Source of the DNA: an uncultured Flavobacteriales bacterium
GTDB lineage: Bacteria > Bacteroidota > Bacteroidia > Flavobacteriales_D > Sanyastnellaceae
Reading direction: 5' to 3'
Assembly: GCA_938085105.1 (NCBI GenBank)
Contig: CALKGK010000033.1
Location: forward strand, 117,076 to 181,075
DNA: 64,000 nucleotides
The position numbers and the translations under genes were made by a program. Under the pieces are notes generated by a model that was given only the letters and a program-made list of their open reading frames with translations, was not told the origin of the DNA and did not search any database. Numbering within the stretch: position 1 is the first letter of the stretch; each line of letters opens with the position of its first letter. Of the stretch, positions 26,208 to 35,193 are shown in pieces.

Positions 26208-27886
26208 GCAATTCCGAATTGACTGAATATCCCCCACATCAACAAGACACAAGCAATGAGTGCCAGAGAGAGTACGAGATCGGTTCTTTTTTCATGTTTG
26301 GCTTCCGTCGATTTCATGGAAGAGAGGACCAGTTCCTTGTTCACATCGGTCTTAAACATTGCGCTAACAGCAACATGAACGAATGCACAAATTACAAATA
26401 GGAAAAGTGCGAAATGCAAAAAATTCATCTCAACAAACCAAGCCAAACCTGAACCGGGGTCTATACTTAGGATGGCCTTGCCCATTTCGTCTTTTGCACT
26501 TAAAAATTCCAAAGCCAAACGAGTGGTTCCCACAACAAATCCAAACCAAAGAGCGCTTAGAGCGCCGTTTTTGTTCATTCGAGCAGAAAGAATTCCAAAA
26601 AGGAAAACAACCGCAATTGGCGGAGCAATGTAAGCTTGAATGCTTTGTAAATACTTGAACAACCCACCATCTTCCATCATGTCTTCCATCAGTGGAATCC
26701 ACAATAAACCGAGAACAACCAAAACCGCTGTGGTGATTTGGCCCACATAAACCAGTCTTCTTTCAGTGGATTCCGGACGAACCACTTTGTAAAGGTCCAT
26801 CGTTACCAAGGTGCTGCTTGAATTGAAAACAGAACTTAAAGAGCTCATGAGGGCTGCAAGTAGTCCCGCAGCTACAATTCCTTTCATACCGGTAGGAAGG
26901 TAGGTACTCACCATTGCGGGGAGGGCTGCGTCGAAGTTCACTTGTCCGTTCTCCCCCATCAAAAGCATCCCGTCTTGGGTGTGCAAGGCGAAGGCGATAA
27001 CACCAGGGAAAACAAATAGGAAGAGGGGTAAAAGCTTCAAGAAACCAGCGAAAATGGTTCCTTTTCGAGCGTTGGACTGATCTTTCGCTGAGAGGACTCT
27101 CTGTACAATAAACTGATCGGTGCACCAATACCAAATACCGAGTATAGGCGCTCCAAAGAGAATTCCCGTCCAAGGGTAATCGGCATCTGAATTCGGACGC
27201 CACAAGGAAAGGTAGTTGTTGGCTTTGTCCACACTTACTTCAGCTCGGATGCTGGCCATTACTTGATCAATACCCCCCAATTCATAAATACCAAAGGCGG
27301 TCACACCGATGGCCCCACCAATGAGGATGAACATTTGAACCAGGTCGGTATAAACAACAGCTTTCAAGCCTCCAAAAAGGGTGTAGATACCGGTAGCAAC
27401 CACCACAATGATGGCACCTACCCAAAAGTCAATGCCAATCAATTGTTCGAAAACCAAGGCACCCGCAAAAATGGTTACTGAGATTTTCGTGAGCACGTAG
27501 GCGAAGATGGAGATGATGCTCAAATAATTTCGCGCGCTGCGAGAATACCTTTTTTCCAAAAATTCAGGCATGGTGTACACACCTGTTTTAAGGTAAAATG
27601 GAACAAAGAGCCATCCTAAGAGCAAGAGAATGAGTGCTGCAAGAATTTCGAACTGACCATTAACAAAGTCTCCGCGCGCGCCGGATCCAGCCAGTCCAAT
27701 GAGGTGCTCACTTCCAATGTTGGATGCAAAAAGAGAAGCACCGATTACGAACCACCCACTGTTCTTTCCGCCAAGGAAATAATTGGTCGATGATTGTTCT
27801 TTTCGTTCTTTTCTGGTAACCATAAAGGCCACCACGAAGATCAGAACGAAATAGAGGACGATAATACCTAAGTCAATCCCCCCCAT
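26204..27886 (-). CDS. Sodium:solute symporter (SSS/SGLT type), probable sugar importer
   Basis: Inner-membrane Na+-coupled symporter. The 560-residue protein has about 14 membrane helices. SGLT-type hallmarks are the TM1 motif NIGSEHLIGLAGSGA (about 56-70), the MPEFLEKRY segment and the conserved LFGGLKAVVYTDLVQM. These are close to the bacterial galactose/glucose SGLT proteins, so glucose released by GH3 is the likely substrate. It lies directly after the T9SS protein gene (one base gap) and before the barrels, so uptake and digestion genes are cotranscribed. The sodium coupling fits a marine cell with NhaD. Confidence 0.9.
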   Translation of the reverse strand: MGGIDLGIIVLYFVLIFVVAFMVTRKERKEQSSTNYFLGGKNSGWFVIGASLFASNIGSEHLIGLAGSGARGDFVNGQFEILAALILLLLGWLFVPFYLKTGVYTMPEFLEKRYSRSARNYLSIISIFAYVLTKISVTIFAGALVFEQLIGIDFWVGAIIVVVATGIYTLFGGLKAVVYTDLVQMFILIGGAIGVTAFGIYELGGIDQVMASIRAEVSVDKANNYLSLWRPNSDADYPWTGILFGAPILGIWYWCTDQFIVQRVLSAKDQSNARKGTIFAGFLKLLPLFLFVFPGVIAFALHTQDGMLLMGENGQVNFDAALPAMVSTYLPTGMKGIVAAGLLAALMSSLSSVFNSSSTLVTMDLYKVVRPESTERRLVYVGQITTAVLVVLGLLWIPLMEDMMEDGGLFKYLQSIQAYIAPPIAVVFLFGILSARMNKNGALSALWFGFVVGTTRLALEFLSAKDEMGKAILSIDPGSGLAWFVEMNFLHFALFLFVICAFVHVAVSAMFKTDVNKELVLSSMKSTEAKHEKRTDLVLSLALIACVLLMWGIFSQFGIA

Positions 27887-27887
27887 C

Positions 27888-29279
27888 TTATTGGCCGATG
27901 AATTGAACGAGCAAACGGTCGGCTACCTGATTTTCTGAGGTGAATACAAGCACACTGTACATTCCAGTGGCAAGTCCGGACAACTCAACATTTTTCGAGT
28001 TCAAGGAAGGAAGCGATTGAACTTTCTTTCCACTCAAGTCATAAACCTCAATTTTAGAGATGAATTGATCCGATTGAATTATCATGATCTCGTTCGCCGG
28101 GTTCGGGAAAGCTTGAACTTGGCTTAAGTCTTCTTGGTCTTCCGTTGAGATGATGGTTTCTACAGTGATGTTGTCGAGGTAGTAGGTTTCAGCCAATTCT
28201 TCTCCCGGGGAGATGAGCATGGCGAAGTTGCTTACGTTAGGGAATCCTGATAGGGTGCTCAATGGTGCACTCAAGGTTTCCCATTCGTTGCTAACGGTAG
28301 TTGTGAATTCCAGCAAAGCCAATTCCAAACCAAATTCATCTTGGATTGAGAACACAATAAAGCTTGGGGCATTTGGATCGTAGATGTCCATTTTGAAGGT
28401 AGATGTTGGGCCGATTTCAAGGTTACCATTGAAGTTCCCTACAATAACATCATCTGGAGCTCCACCGTTTCTAGCATACTCAATCACGTTTCCATCCAAG
28501 TTGGTGTCTGGATTTGGAAAGATGCTCATTCGGCCATCCACATATTCAATGTACCATTGGTCATTTTCGCAATCGGCATCCACCAAGACGCCACTGTTTT
28601 CATTAACTGCTGTACAAGGCTCATTTACGCGTTCAGGCCCCGCGATGTTATCGAAGTAGTAGTCTTCTTGAATATTTACGCCGGGGTTGAAAAGAAGAAC
28701 CAATTGGTCAACATCGTTATTGGCTGTATTTGCATCGGGCCACCATCCAGAATTTGCAGGGTCAGACCAAGGCTCTCCTGTGAGTGAAAATGTGAGTGTT
28801 TCCCACTGTGCACCTGTTGTGGTAACTGCTTGGTACTCACTGTGTCGGCCTTGTGGGTATCCGCCCTCGGCAAGTGCGGCATTCTGGACAGTAAACTGAA
28901 CAGTAATACCAGGGAGGGGAGAATAGATGTCCATCGTGATTTGTTTCGCTCCACTGAGGTAATCGCTCATGTCCGCGAGTTCTCCTGGATTGATCAAAAT
29001 CACGTCATATATTTCTGATGGGTTTCTGCTGTACGAAGCGCACATATTTGATCCATTGATTCCATTCGCGCCAGGATTCTGAACATACTGCACAAAAACA
29101 CCGTGCCACCCTGGCCACTCTGTTCCATCGATTCCATTACCAAGTTGCTCGGGGTAAGGAACGTTCAGACCGTAGGTTACATTTCGAACATCGTCAAAGG
29201 TGTCATACATGCTCTGCGCATTCACAATGGAGTTGCTCAAAATGAAACAAAAAGTTAAGGCAATGTAAAGTGTTCTCAT
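27888..29279 (-). CDS. T9SS-sorted secreted protein, first gene of the glucan operon
   Basis: A 463-residue secreted protein: signal peptide (1-21), two beta-sandwich domains of similar plan (about 25-205 and 210-370) each ending in a strand with YYFDNIAG or YYLDNITV, typical of CBM-like folds, and a C-terminal T9SS type A sorting domain (about 385-463; AFPNPANE, VYDLSGKKVQS, LATGMYSVLV). No catalytic residues are recognised; it is probably a cell-surface glucan-binding protein. The ATG at 29279 directly precedes the hydrophobic stretch. The regulatory repeats at 29337-29403 lie just upstream. Confidence 0.75.
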   Translation of the reverse strand: MRTLYIALTFCFILSNSIVNAQSMYDTFDDVRNVTYGLNVPYPEQLGNGIDGTEWPGWHGVFVQYVQNPGANGINGSNMCASYSRNPSEIYDVILINPGELADMSDYLSGAKQITMDIYSPLPGITVQFTVQNAALAEGGYPQGRHSEYQAVTTTGAQWETLTFSLTGEPWSDPANSGWWPDANTANNDVDQLVLLFNPGVNIQEDYYFDNIAGPERVNEPCTAVNENSGVLVDADCENDQWYIEYVDGRMSIFPNPDTNLDGNVIEYARNGGAPDDVIVGNFNGNLEIGPTSTFKMDIYDPNAPSFIVFSIQDEFGLELALLEFTTTVSNEWETLSAPLSTLSGFPNVSNFAMLISPGEELAETYYLDNITVETIISTEDQEDLSQVQAFPNPANEIMIIQSDQFISKIEVYDLSGKKVQSLPSLNSKNVELSGLATGMYSVLVFTSENQVADRLLVQFIGQ

Positions 29280-29336
29280 CATTAATGGTTTTAGGAGGTT
29301 CAAGCTACTGTTGTGGTTCTCAAAATCAAAATCTGG

Positions 29337-29403
29337 CACTACATCGTTTATACTTCGAGATGACTTACTTTTGGGATGTACTACATCATCTCATTCGGAG
29401 ATG
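29337..29403. promoter_or_regulatory. Twin inverted operator elements between the glucan operon and its regulator
   Basis: Two copies of ACTACATC-N10/11-GAGATG lie at 29338-29362 and 29380-29403, with TTCG before or at the second arm. The copies are 42 bases apart, four DNA turns. The second overlaps a perfect 13-base palindrome, GATGTACTACATC (29375-29387). They lie 58-125 bases upstream of the operon start and 86-152 bases upstream of the regulator start. Binding by the adjacent regulator is inferred. Confidence 0.6.
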
Positions 29404-29477
29404 TTGTTAGTTTGAATAGTAACTATTTGTAAATGTAAGGTTTATGTATGTATATTGCCGAAAATATTTTTCAATTC

Positions 29478-29488
29478 ACTACATCATC
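29478..29488 (+). promoter_or_regulatory. ACTACATC half-site at the regulator start
   Basis: ACTACATCATC occurs again directly before the ATG of the regulator (29489). A bound protein here would block transcription or translation start, consistent with autoregulation; this is inference. Confidence 0.45.
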
Positions 29489-32320
29489 ATGCGAATCCTA
29501 ACAACCTTTCTTTTCTTGATTTTTTCCTTTTTTTTAGGTGTTCAATTGTTTGGGCAGTCCATTGGGGTTCCTCGAATGAGCAACTTCTCTAAAGAGGATT
29601 ATCAGGGAGGCGCACTTACACAAGAGATTGATCAATTTGATAACGGAATTATCGTCGCCGCAAACAACGATGGTCTCTTGGTTTTCGACGGTGTGGAGTG
29701 GACATGTTTCAAGCAACCGAACCAAACCATACTCAGGTCCATAGAAGTTGTTGGAGATCGTGTTTATGCCGGTGGACAAAATGAATTAGGTTATTTCGAT
29801 TTTGCTTCATTCCCTCCGAATTATGTGAGTTTGTTGAGTACTGATGCCCATAAGAATTTGGGGGAGATTTGGGATACTGAAGCTGTTGGAGATTCTGTGT
29901 TTTTTAGGACAGACAACCAGCTAGTTGTGTATGCAAATCAGGTATTAGAAACCGCCAGTGTGCAGGGAAAAACATTGAAATTGATGTCTTCAAAACAGGG
30001 AGCGCTAGTTCATTGTAACGATTCCATTTACGATATGTCGGGAAGAAGTTTGGTTCAAGTTCCTCATGCATCAGAGGATTTGGTCTTTTTTGAGCAACGC
30101 GAAGCCTGGGATGTATTCATTTATGAGAAATTGGGGTTGGTATTCAGCAGTGATGATGCCAATACGAGCTCACCTTTTCTGAATGAATTTCTCAAGGAAA
30201 ATGGGTTGAATGTGGTAGAACGACTTCAAAATGGATATGGCTTTGGTACAAAGCGAGGAGGTTTGGTCATTACCGATCAAGATTTTTCCAATTTCACCAT
30301 TTACGACGTTACGAATGGGCTTCAACGCAACGATGTCGCTTCGATTTTCCAAATTTCAAATGGTGATATCTGGGTGGGTACCAACGATGGAATTGATTAC
30401 TTGGAATACGGTGCAAGTTTTCGATCCCTTCAACCTGATGGGTACTTGAAAGGCGCGGGTTATGCGGCTTTGGAATTTGATGGTCATTTGTTTTTTGGAA
30501 CGGGAAACGGGCTCTTTAGGTTAGAACAAAACTACGAGGGCTTCAATGATTACGCTGAAATAAAGAACAGTAAGGGTCAAGTTTGGGGCTTGCGTGAATG
30601 CCATGAGATGATGTGGGTTTGTCATCATGAAGGTCTGTTCTGGCTGAACGATGGTACCCTTGAAGAAGTGCCCGATACCGAAGGTGTTTGGGAGGTGATG
30701 GAAGTTCCCGGACACGATGATCAATTGATCATAGGACATTATACCGGATTAAGCCTCATTGAAAAAGTGAACGGTGTTTGGTTGAAGACCAAAGATTTAA
30801 ACGGGTTAAAAGAATCGGCAAGAATCATTGCTTACGAAGGTGACATGGTTTGGTGGGTTTCGCATCCCTACATCGGTGCTTGGCGCTTGAAGTATGACCC
30901 AGAGAGGAAGGAAATTAGCCGAATCAAAAAATATGGCAAAGAGCAAGGGTTTCCGTCCGATCTCCACATCTACGTAAAAGCAATTGAAGGGGAGATGATC
31001 TTTACTGCTGAATCGGGTTTGTACCAGTTCAACCGGGAACAAATGACGATAGAGCCGATGGTGGGTTTTGATGAGTATTTTTCAAAGGGCATTCGGTTTT
31101 CCCGACTCTTCAATGGCATCAATAACCAACTTTGGTTCGTTACTGAAAATGAGTTCGGTGTTTTGAAAATTGAAGAAAGTGCCCTCAACAAGTCGATTCA
31201 AAAAATGATCATTGGTGAACTGAAGCCCAAATTGGTGGGAGGGTTTGAGTTTCTTCTCCCCATGAATAATGGCAAAGCGATAGCCGGGGTGGATGATGGC
31301 TTTGTAATGATGGATTTGGATCGCTTTGTTGAGGAAATGGACGAAAATAAAGGGGTCCAGATTAGAAGCGTGGAGAATCTGAGAAGTAAAGAAGTCATGC
31401 ATTCCTTGTTCCATGCGGCGCAAAATGAAAAAGAGGCTTTTGAATTTGATCAGTCTTCTCGTTCCTTGAGGATTGAATACGGAAGGACCTCTCTGAGAAG
31501 CAATTCCAACTTACGTGTGGAGACCTTGTTGGATGGGTTTGAAAAGGAGTGGGTGAAAGACCAAGGAGATTATTTCCGAGACTTCACAAACCTAAAATCA
31601 GGGAACTATGTTTTTCGAGCTAGAATTAGCAATGCTCAAGGAAAGGTTTTGGATGAGGAGGTTCTTCGGTTTGAGATCAAGCGTCCATGGTACTTGTCCA
31701 TTTGGGCATGGATGGTCTACGCAGTTTTTCTTTTGATTGTAGTGTTGACGCTCTATAAAATTAGCGCTATCCAAAACGAGAAAGAAAAGGAAGCCCTCGT
31801 CTTGCAAAAGGAGATGGAGCTTGAAGATCAAAAGGCAAAGAGCGGACAGGTAATCAATGAATTGAGGAACCGCAGGCTCAAAGATGAGATCGTTCACAAA
31901 AACAAAGAGCTCGCTAGCGCTACGATGCACTTGGTTCAGAAAGCAAAAGTCTTGCAAGGTATTCGAGATGTGCTCAAACAGTTAGACGTTGCAGATGAAG
32001 ATGTCACGAAAAAAGAGATTCGTAACATCATCAAAACAATCAATAACGACATCAAATTGGACAAAACTTGGCAGCAGTTTGAGCGTCATTTTGACCAAGT
32101 ACACGTTGATTTCTTGAAGCGTTTAAGAGATCAGTTTCCAAAGCTCACTCCAAACGATCAAAAGTTGTGTGCGTATTTGAGAATGAACCTCACTACAAAA
32201 GAGATTGCTACCATCATGAATATTTCGGTTCGTGGGGTAGAGATTAGTCGCTATCGTCTTCGTAAGAAACTTGAACTTGATACTGAGGTGAATCTCACGG
32301 AATACATCCTCAATCTGTAG
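29489..32320 (+). CDS. Membrane sensor-regulator: beta-propeller, Y_Y_Y domain and LuxR-like HTH
   Basis: A 943-residue one-component regulator. Signal peptide (1-23), two-component-regulator propeller repeats forming a periplasmic sensor (about 30-640; e.g. NGDIWVGTNDGIDYLE), a Y_Y_Y beta-sandwich (about 660-735), one membrane helix (about 735-757), a coiled coil (760-815) and a cytoplasmic LuxR-type helix-turn-helix (about 885-930: LTTKEIATIMNISVRGVEISRYRLRKKL). No kinase or receiver domain is present, unlike hybrid two-component systems. Proteins of this plan sense oligosaccharides and activate polysaccharide loci in Bacteroidota. It is divergent from the nine-gene operon, which is its presumed target. 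The upstream in-frame ATG at 29444 would place residues before the signal peptide. Confidence 0.85.
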   Translation: MRILTTFLFLIFSFFLGVQLFGQSIGVPRMSNFSKEDYQGGALTQEIDQFDNGIIVAANNDGLLVFDGVEWTCFKQPNQTILRSIEVVGDRVYAGGQNELGYFDFASFPPNYVSLLSTDAHKNLGEIWDTEAVGDSVFFRTDNQLVVYANQVLETASVQGKTLKLMSSKQGALVHCNDSIYDMSGRSLVQVPHASEDLVFFEQREAWDVFIYEKLGLVFSSDDANTSSPFLNEFLKENGLNVVERLQNGYGFGTKRGGLVITDQDFSNFTIYDVTNGLQRNDVASIFQISNGDIWVGTNDGIDYLEYGASFRSLQPDGYLKGAGYAALEFDGHLFFGTGNGLFRLEQNYEGFNDYAEIKNSKGQVWGLRECHEMMWVCHHEGLFWLNDGTLEEVPDTEGVWEVMEVPGHDDQLIIGHYTGLSLIEKVNGVWLKTKDLNGLKESARIIAYEGDMVWWVSHPYIGAWRLKYDPERKEISRIKKYGKEQGFPSDLHIYVKAIEGEMIFTAESGLYQFNREQMTIEPMVGFDEYFSKGIRFSRLFNGINNQLWFVTENEFGVLKIEESALNKSIQKMIIGELKPKLVGGFEFLLPMNNGKAIAGVDDGFVMMDLDRFVEEMDENKGVQIRSVENLRSKEVMHSLFHAAQNEKEAFEFDQSSRSLRIEYGRTSLRSNSNLRVETLLDGFEKEWVKDQGDYFRDFTNLKSGNYVFRARISNAQGKVLDEEVLRFEIKRPWYLSIWAWMVYAVFLLIVVLTLYKISAIQNEKEKEALVLQKEMELEDQKAKSGQVINELRNRRLKDEIVHKNKELASATMHLVQKAKVLQGIRDVLKQLDVADEDVTKKEIRNIIKTINNDIKLDKTWQQFERHFDQVHVDFLKRLRDQFPKLTPNDQKLCAYLRMNLTTKEIATIMNISVRGVEISRYRLRKKLELDTEVNLTEYILNL

Positions 32321-32342
32321 TTCCGTATGAATGTAAAATTAG

Positions 32343-32377
32343 AAAAGCCCGTTAACTTCAGAGTTAACGGGCTTTTT
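32343..32377. terminator. Bidirectional terminator
   Basis: AAAAGCCCGTTAACT (32343-32357) pairs with AGTTAACGGGCTTTT around a TCAG loop, with T runs on both strands. It lies between the convergent regulator gene and the first FWGWDP array gene. Confidence 0.9.
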
Positions 32378-32396
32378 GTGCTTCTAACTAAAAATC

Positions 32397-34925
32397 TTAG
32401 TGCTGAACTACAAGTCTTCTAGTTGCCGTGGCTTGCTTGGATGTCCATCTTACTTGATAGATACCATTTGCCCATGCTGCAGTGTTAATGGTAGTTTTAG
32501 CTTGCTCACCATCGAGTTTCAAAACATAAACTACTCTTCCTGAAAGATCACTTACTTCAACTGTTCCCTGAGTTAAACCAGCAAGATCCAAGTTTACGTT
32601 TTGGTTGGCAGGGTTAGGGTAAATGTTCCAGTTCGCTTCTGAAATGTTGTCAAGTCCCACAGGGCAAAAGAGCAGGTCAGAACTAATAAAGCAGCTGTCT
32701 GCAACAGTAGATGTAATCGTTACGATTACTTCATCACCAAACACAAAACTTCCGTAGTTTAAGATGCCAGTAGCATCAATGGTGGCTTCGTCTGCGTTCA
32801 CACTATTGGTCACAGTGTATGGTCCGCTCATTCCTAGGTCGGTAACGTTAATGTCGATGCTGAATGGGTCTTCATTATCGTTGCATCCGTTGGTGTCAAA
32901 TGTAGCGGTCAATGGCGCGCAATCATACATGCAAGAACCATCATCAATGGTTGCTTCAGGGTTGTAGTTGTTCGCTTCAGGATCGGTACAGCCTTCAACA
33001 TCAACTACGATATCACATGCGGTGCACTGACCGTAAACGTCTCCGGTAACATCTGCATCTCCAACATTCCAAAGGCGATTTGCAAAGGTTGCGAAATCAG
33101 TCACTGGAGCACAATCACCACCATCAACCATTGCTTGAATCAAGTTTTCCATTGTTCCGTCAACAACCCAAAGGTATTCCATGTTTTCACTAGGAGCTGG
33201 ACTAAGAAGTACAGACCAAGTTCCGTCACCATTATCAGTAGCTACAGGACCGCCCGCTGGATCCCAGCCCCAGAATGCGCCTGTCATTCTTACTTCATTT
33301 GCCGCTGGTCCGCACACCTCAACGGTGAGTGTTACATCAACATTTCCCGTATTACATGCTGTACACTGATTGTATGTGTCATTCATGTCAGGGGTGCCTA
33401 CAATCCATTGTCTGTTGGCATAGCTGAAGAAGTCAGTCACAGGAGCGCAGCTTCCACCATCGATCATTGCCTGAATCAAGTTTTCTTGAACTCCATCAAC
33501 AATCCATAGGTATTCCATGTTTTCAGAAGGAGCTGGGTCAAGGGATACAGTCCAGGTTCCATCTCCGTTCATAGTAGCAACAGGACCAGCGTTCGGGTCC
33601 CATCCCCAGAATGGTCCAGTAATTCTTACTTCATTCGGTGTGCTATCATCACAAATGGTAAGCGTAAGGTCAAGGACTTCATTGCTCGGGTTGCACGCGG
33701 TACACTGACCATAAGTGCTCATTACTTCATTTCCAGAACCTGTTTCCCAAAGACGATTGGCATAGCTGAAAAAGTCGGTGACAGGGGCACAAGTTCCACC
33801 GTCAATCATAACTTGAATTAAGTTTTCTTGAACTCCATCAACTACCCATAGGTATTCCATGTTTTCATTTGGAGCTGGGTCAAGGGTGACTGTGTAAGTT
33901 CCGTCGCCGTTGTCTGCAGCAATAGGCCCCCCGTTCGGATCCCAACCCCAGAAAGGTCCGGTCATGCGAACTTCATTTACCAAAGAGTCACATACCTCAA
34001 CGGTAAGTTCAAGTGGTCCACCACCACCGGTGTTTCCTGTTGCTGTTTTGGTCAAGGTGATATTGTCAACCAATAGTTCTCCTCCAGCACCGAGGAATGC
34101 TCCTGCGGCAATGTTGAAGTGCATTCCGAAGAAGTCTCCTTGGCCAATGTTGTCGAAATCAAAAGTGAGTGTAGTCCACGTGATTTCATTGATTCCCATG
34201 TTCTGGGTGTCGAAGTTGTTGGTAACCCCAAGACCTGGAAAGTTGGTTTGAAGGTGAAGTGCAGCACCAACCAATGGTTGAGAGGCAATCACATCAAAGC
34301 TCAACTGAACACTAGATGCATTTTGGTAGTCCATTGCTCCGTTGTACTGGAAAATGTAAGCTCTACCAATACCATCACTTGTGTTTGATCCTCCAAATTG
34401 CAAAGCACCTGTCTCAACTCCTGTGTCGTTCCACTGGTAGCTGGCTTCTGGAAGTGTGGCATCCGCTACTGCTTCCCATGCATTTACTGAAGTCGCATCA
34501 TCAAAAGTGAGTGAAAGCAACTCTACAACATCAACAGCGCAAGCCTCACATGATGCATAAGTGTCAGACTGGTCGCCTTCTCCTACCTCCCACAAACGGT
34601 TGGCATAGGTAGCGAAGTCGGTTACAGGAGCGCAATCACCTCCGTCAATCATTGACTGAATAAGGTTTTCCTGTGTTCCATCTAAGTACCACAAGTACTC
34701 CATGTTTTCTGTTGGAGTGGTTTCTAGAGTAACGGTCCAAGTGCCGTTACCGTTATCTGCAGCAACAGGGCTGCTTGCAACATCCCAGCCCCAAAACGGA
34801 CCAGAAAGGCGCACTTCGTTTGGAGTGGCATTATCAGAACACGACACATCTAAAGTTAAATTCACTTGAGCTTGTAAGGAAAGAGCGAGAACAAGTGAAA
34901 ATACGCTAAGTAGTAATTGTTTCAT
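32397..34925 (-). CDS. Secreted tandem FWGWDP-module protein, T9SS-sorted
   Basis: An 842-residue secreted protein. Signal peptide (1-19), then four copies of a roughly 110-residue module (about 20-130, 305-415, 420-525 and 530-640) with the pattern NEVRMTGPFWGWDP, NGDGTWTVTLDPAP, NMEYLWVVDGVQENLIQAM and a CAPVTDF...YANRLW tail ending in a CTAC pair. The fold cues resemble glycogen/starch-binding CBM48/20-type beta-sandwiches, but I do not recognise the family. A galactose-binding-like domain (about 134-300) interrupts the array. A GCTDPEANNY...DDGSC motif (about 645), an Ig-like domain and a T9SS type A sorting domain (about 760-842) follow. Tryptophan-rich faces suggest sugar binding. Candidate operator sites lie upstream. 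Confidence 0.75.
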   Translation of the reverse strand: MKQLLLSVFSLVLALSLQAQVNLTLDVSCSDNATPNEVRLSGPFWGWDVASSPVAADNGNGTWTVTLETTPTENMEYLWYLDGTQENLIQSMIDGGDCAPVTDFATYANRLWEVGEGDQSDTYASCEACAVDVVELLSLTFDDATSVNAWEAVADATLPEASYQWNDTGVETGALQFGGSNTSDGIGRAYIFQYNGAMDYQNASSVQLSFDVIASQPLVGAALHLQTNFPGLGVTNNFDTQNMGINEITWTTLTFDFDNIGQGDFFGMHFNIAAGAFLGAGGELLVDNITLTKTATGNTGGGGPLELTVEVCDSLVNEVRMTGPFWGWDPNGGPIAADNGDGTYTVTLDPAPNENMEYLWVVDGVQENLIQVMIDGGTCAPVTDFFSYANRLWETGSGNEVMSTYGQCTACNPSNEVLDLTLTICDDSTPNEVRITGPFWGWDPNAGPVATMNGDGTWTVSLDPAPSENMEYLWIVDGVQENLIQAMIDGGSCAPVTDFFSYANRQWIVGTPDMNDTYNQCTACNTGNVDVTLTVEVCGPAANEVRMTGAFWGWDPAGGPVATDNGDGTWSVLLSPAPSENMEYLWVVDGTMENLIQAMVDGGDCAPVTDFATFANRLWNVGDADVTGDVYGQCTACDIVVDVEGCTDPEANNYNPEATIDDGSCMYDCAPLTATFDTNGCNDNEDPFSIDINVTDLGMSGPYTVTNSVNADEATIDATGILNYGSFVFGDEVIVTITSTVADSCFISSDLLFCPVGLDNISEANWNIYPNPANQNVNLDLAGLTQGTVEVSDLSGRVVYVLKLDGEQAKTTINTAAWANGIYQVRWTSKQATATRRLVVQH

Positions 34926-34989
34926 TTTGTAGATTTTTCGAATATTAAATAAGTCTCAATTGTTTGAGTCCCTAAAGTTATTTTTTCGT

Positions 34990-35032
34990 TTCGAGATGTA
35001 CACAAAAAGAGCTACAACACTACTACATCACC
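34990..35032. promoter_or_regulatory. Candidate regulator sites upstream of the first array gene
   Basis: TTCGAGATGTAC (34990-35001) and ACTACATCACC (35022-35032) match the arms found upstream of the glucan operon, here in the opposite order and 20 bases apart. They lie 65-107 bases upstream of the start of the gene at 34925. The rest of 34926-35193 shows no gene. Confidence 0.5.
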
Positions 35033-35193
35033 GTTAAAATTATTTCTGAGTGAATATTCACAAGAATCAGTAAAACAGAGCTTTACGGTTTTATTGAAGT
35101 TTTGAGGACTTTCTCAATTGTGATGAGTCGAGGTCTTGCAATGTGAAAAATGCTTGATGTGCGATGCAGACGATGCTTGTTCTAAACTTTGGT

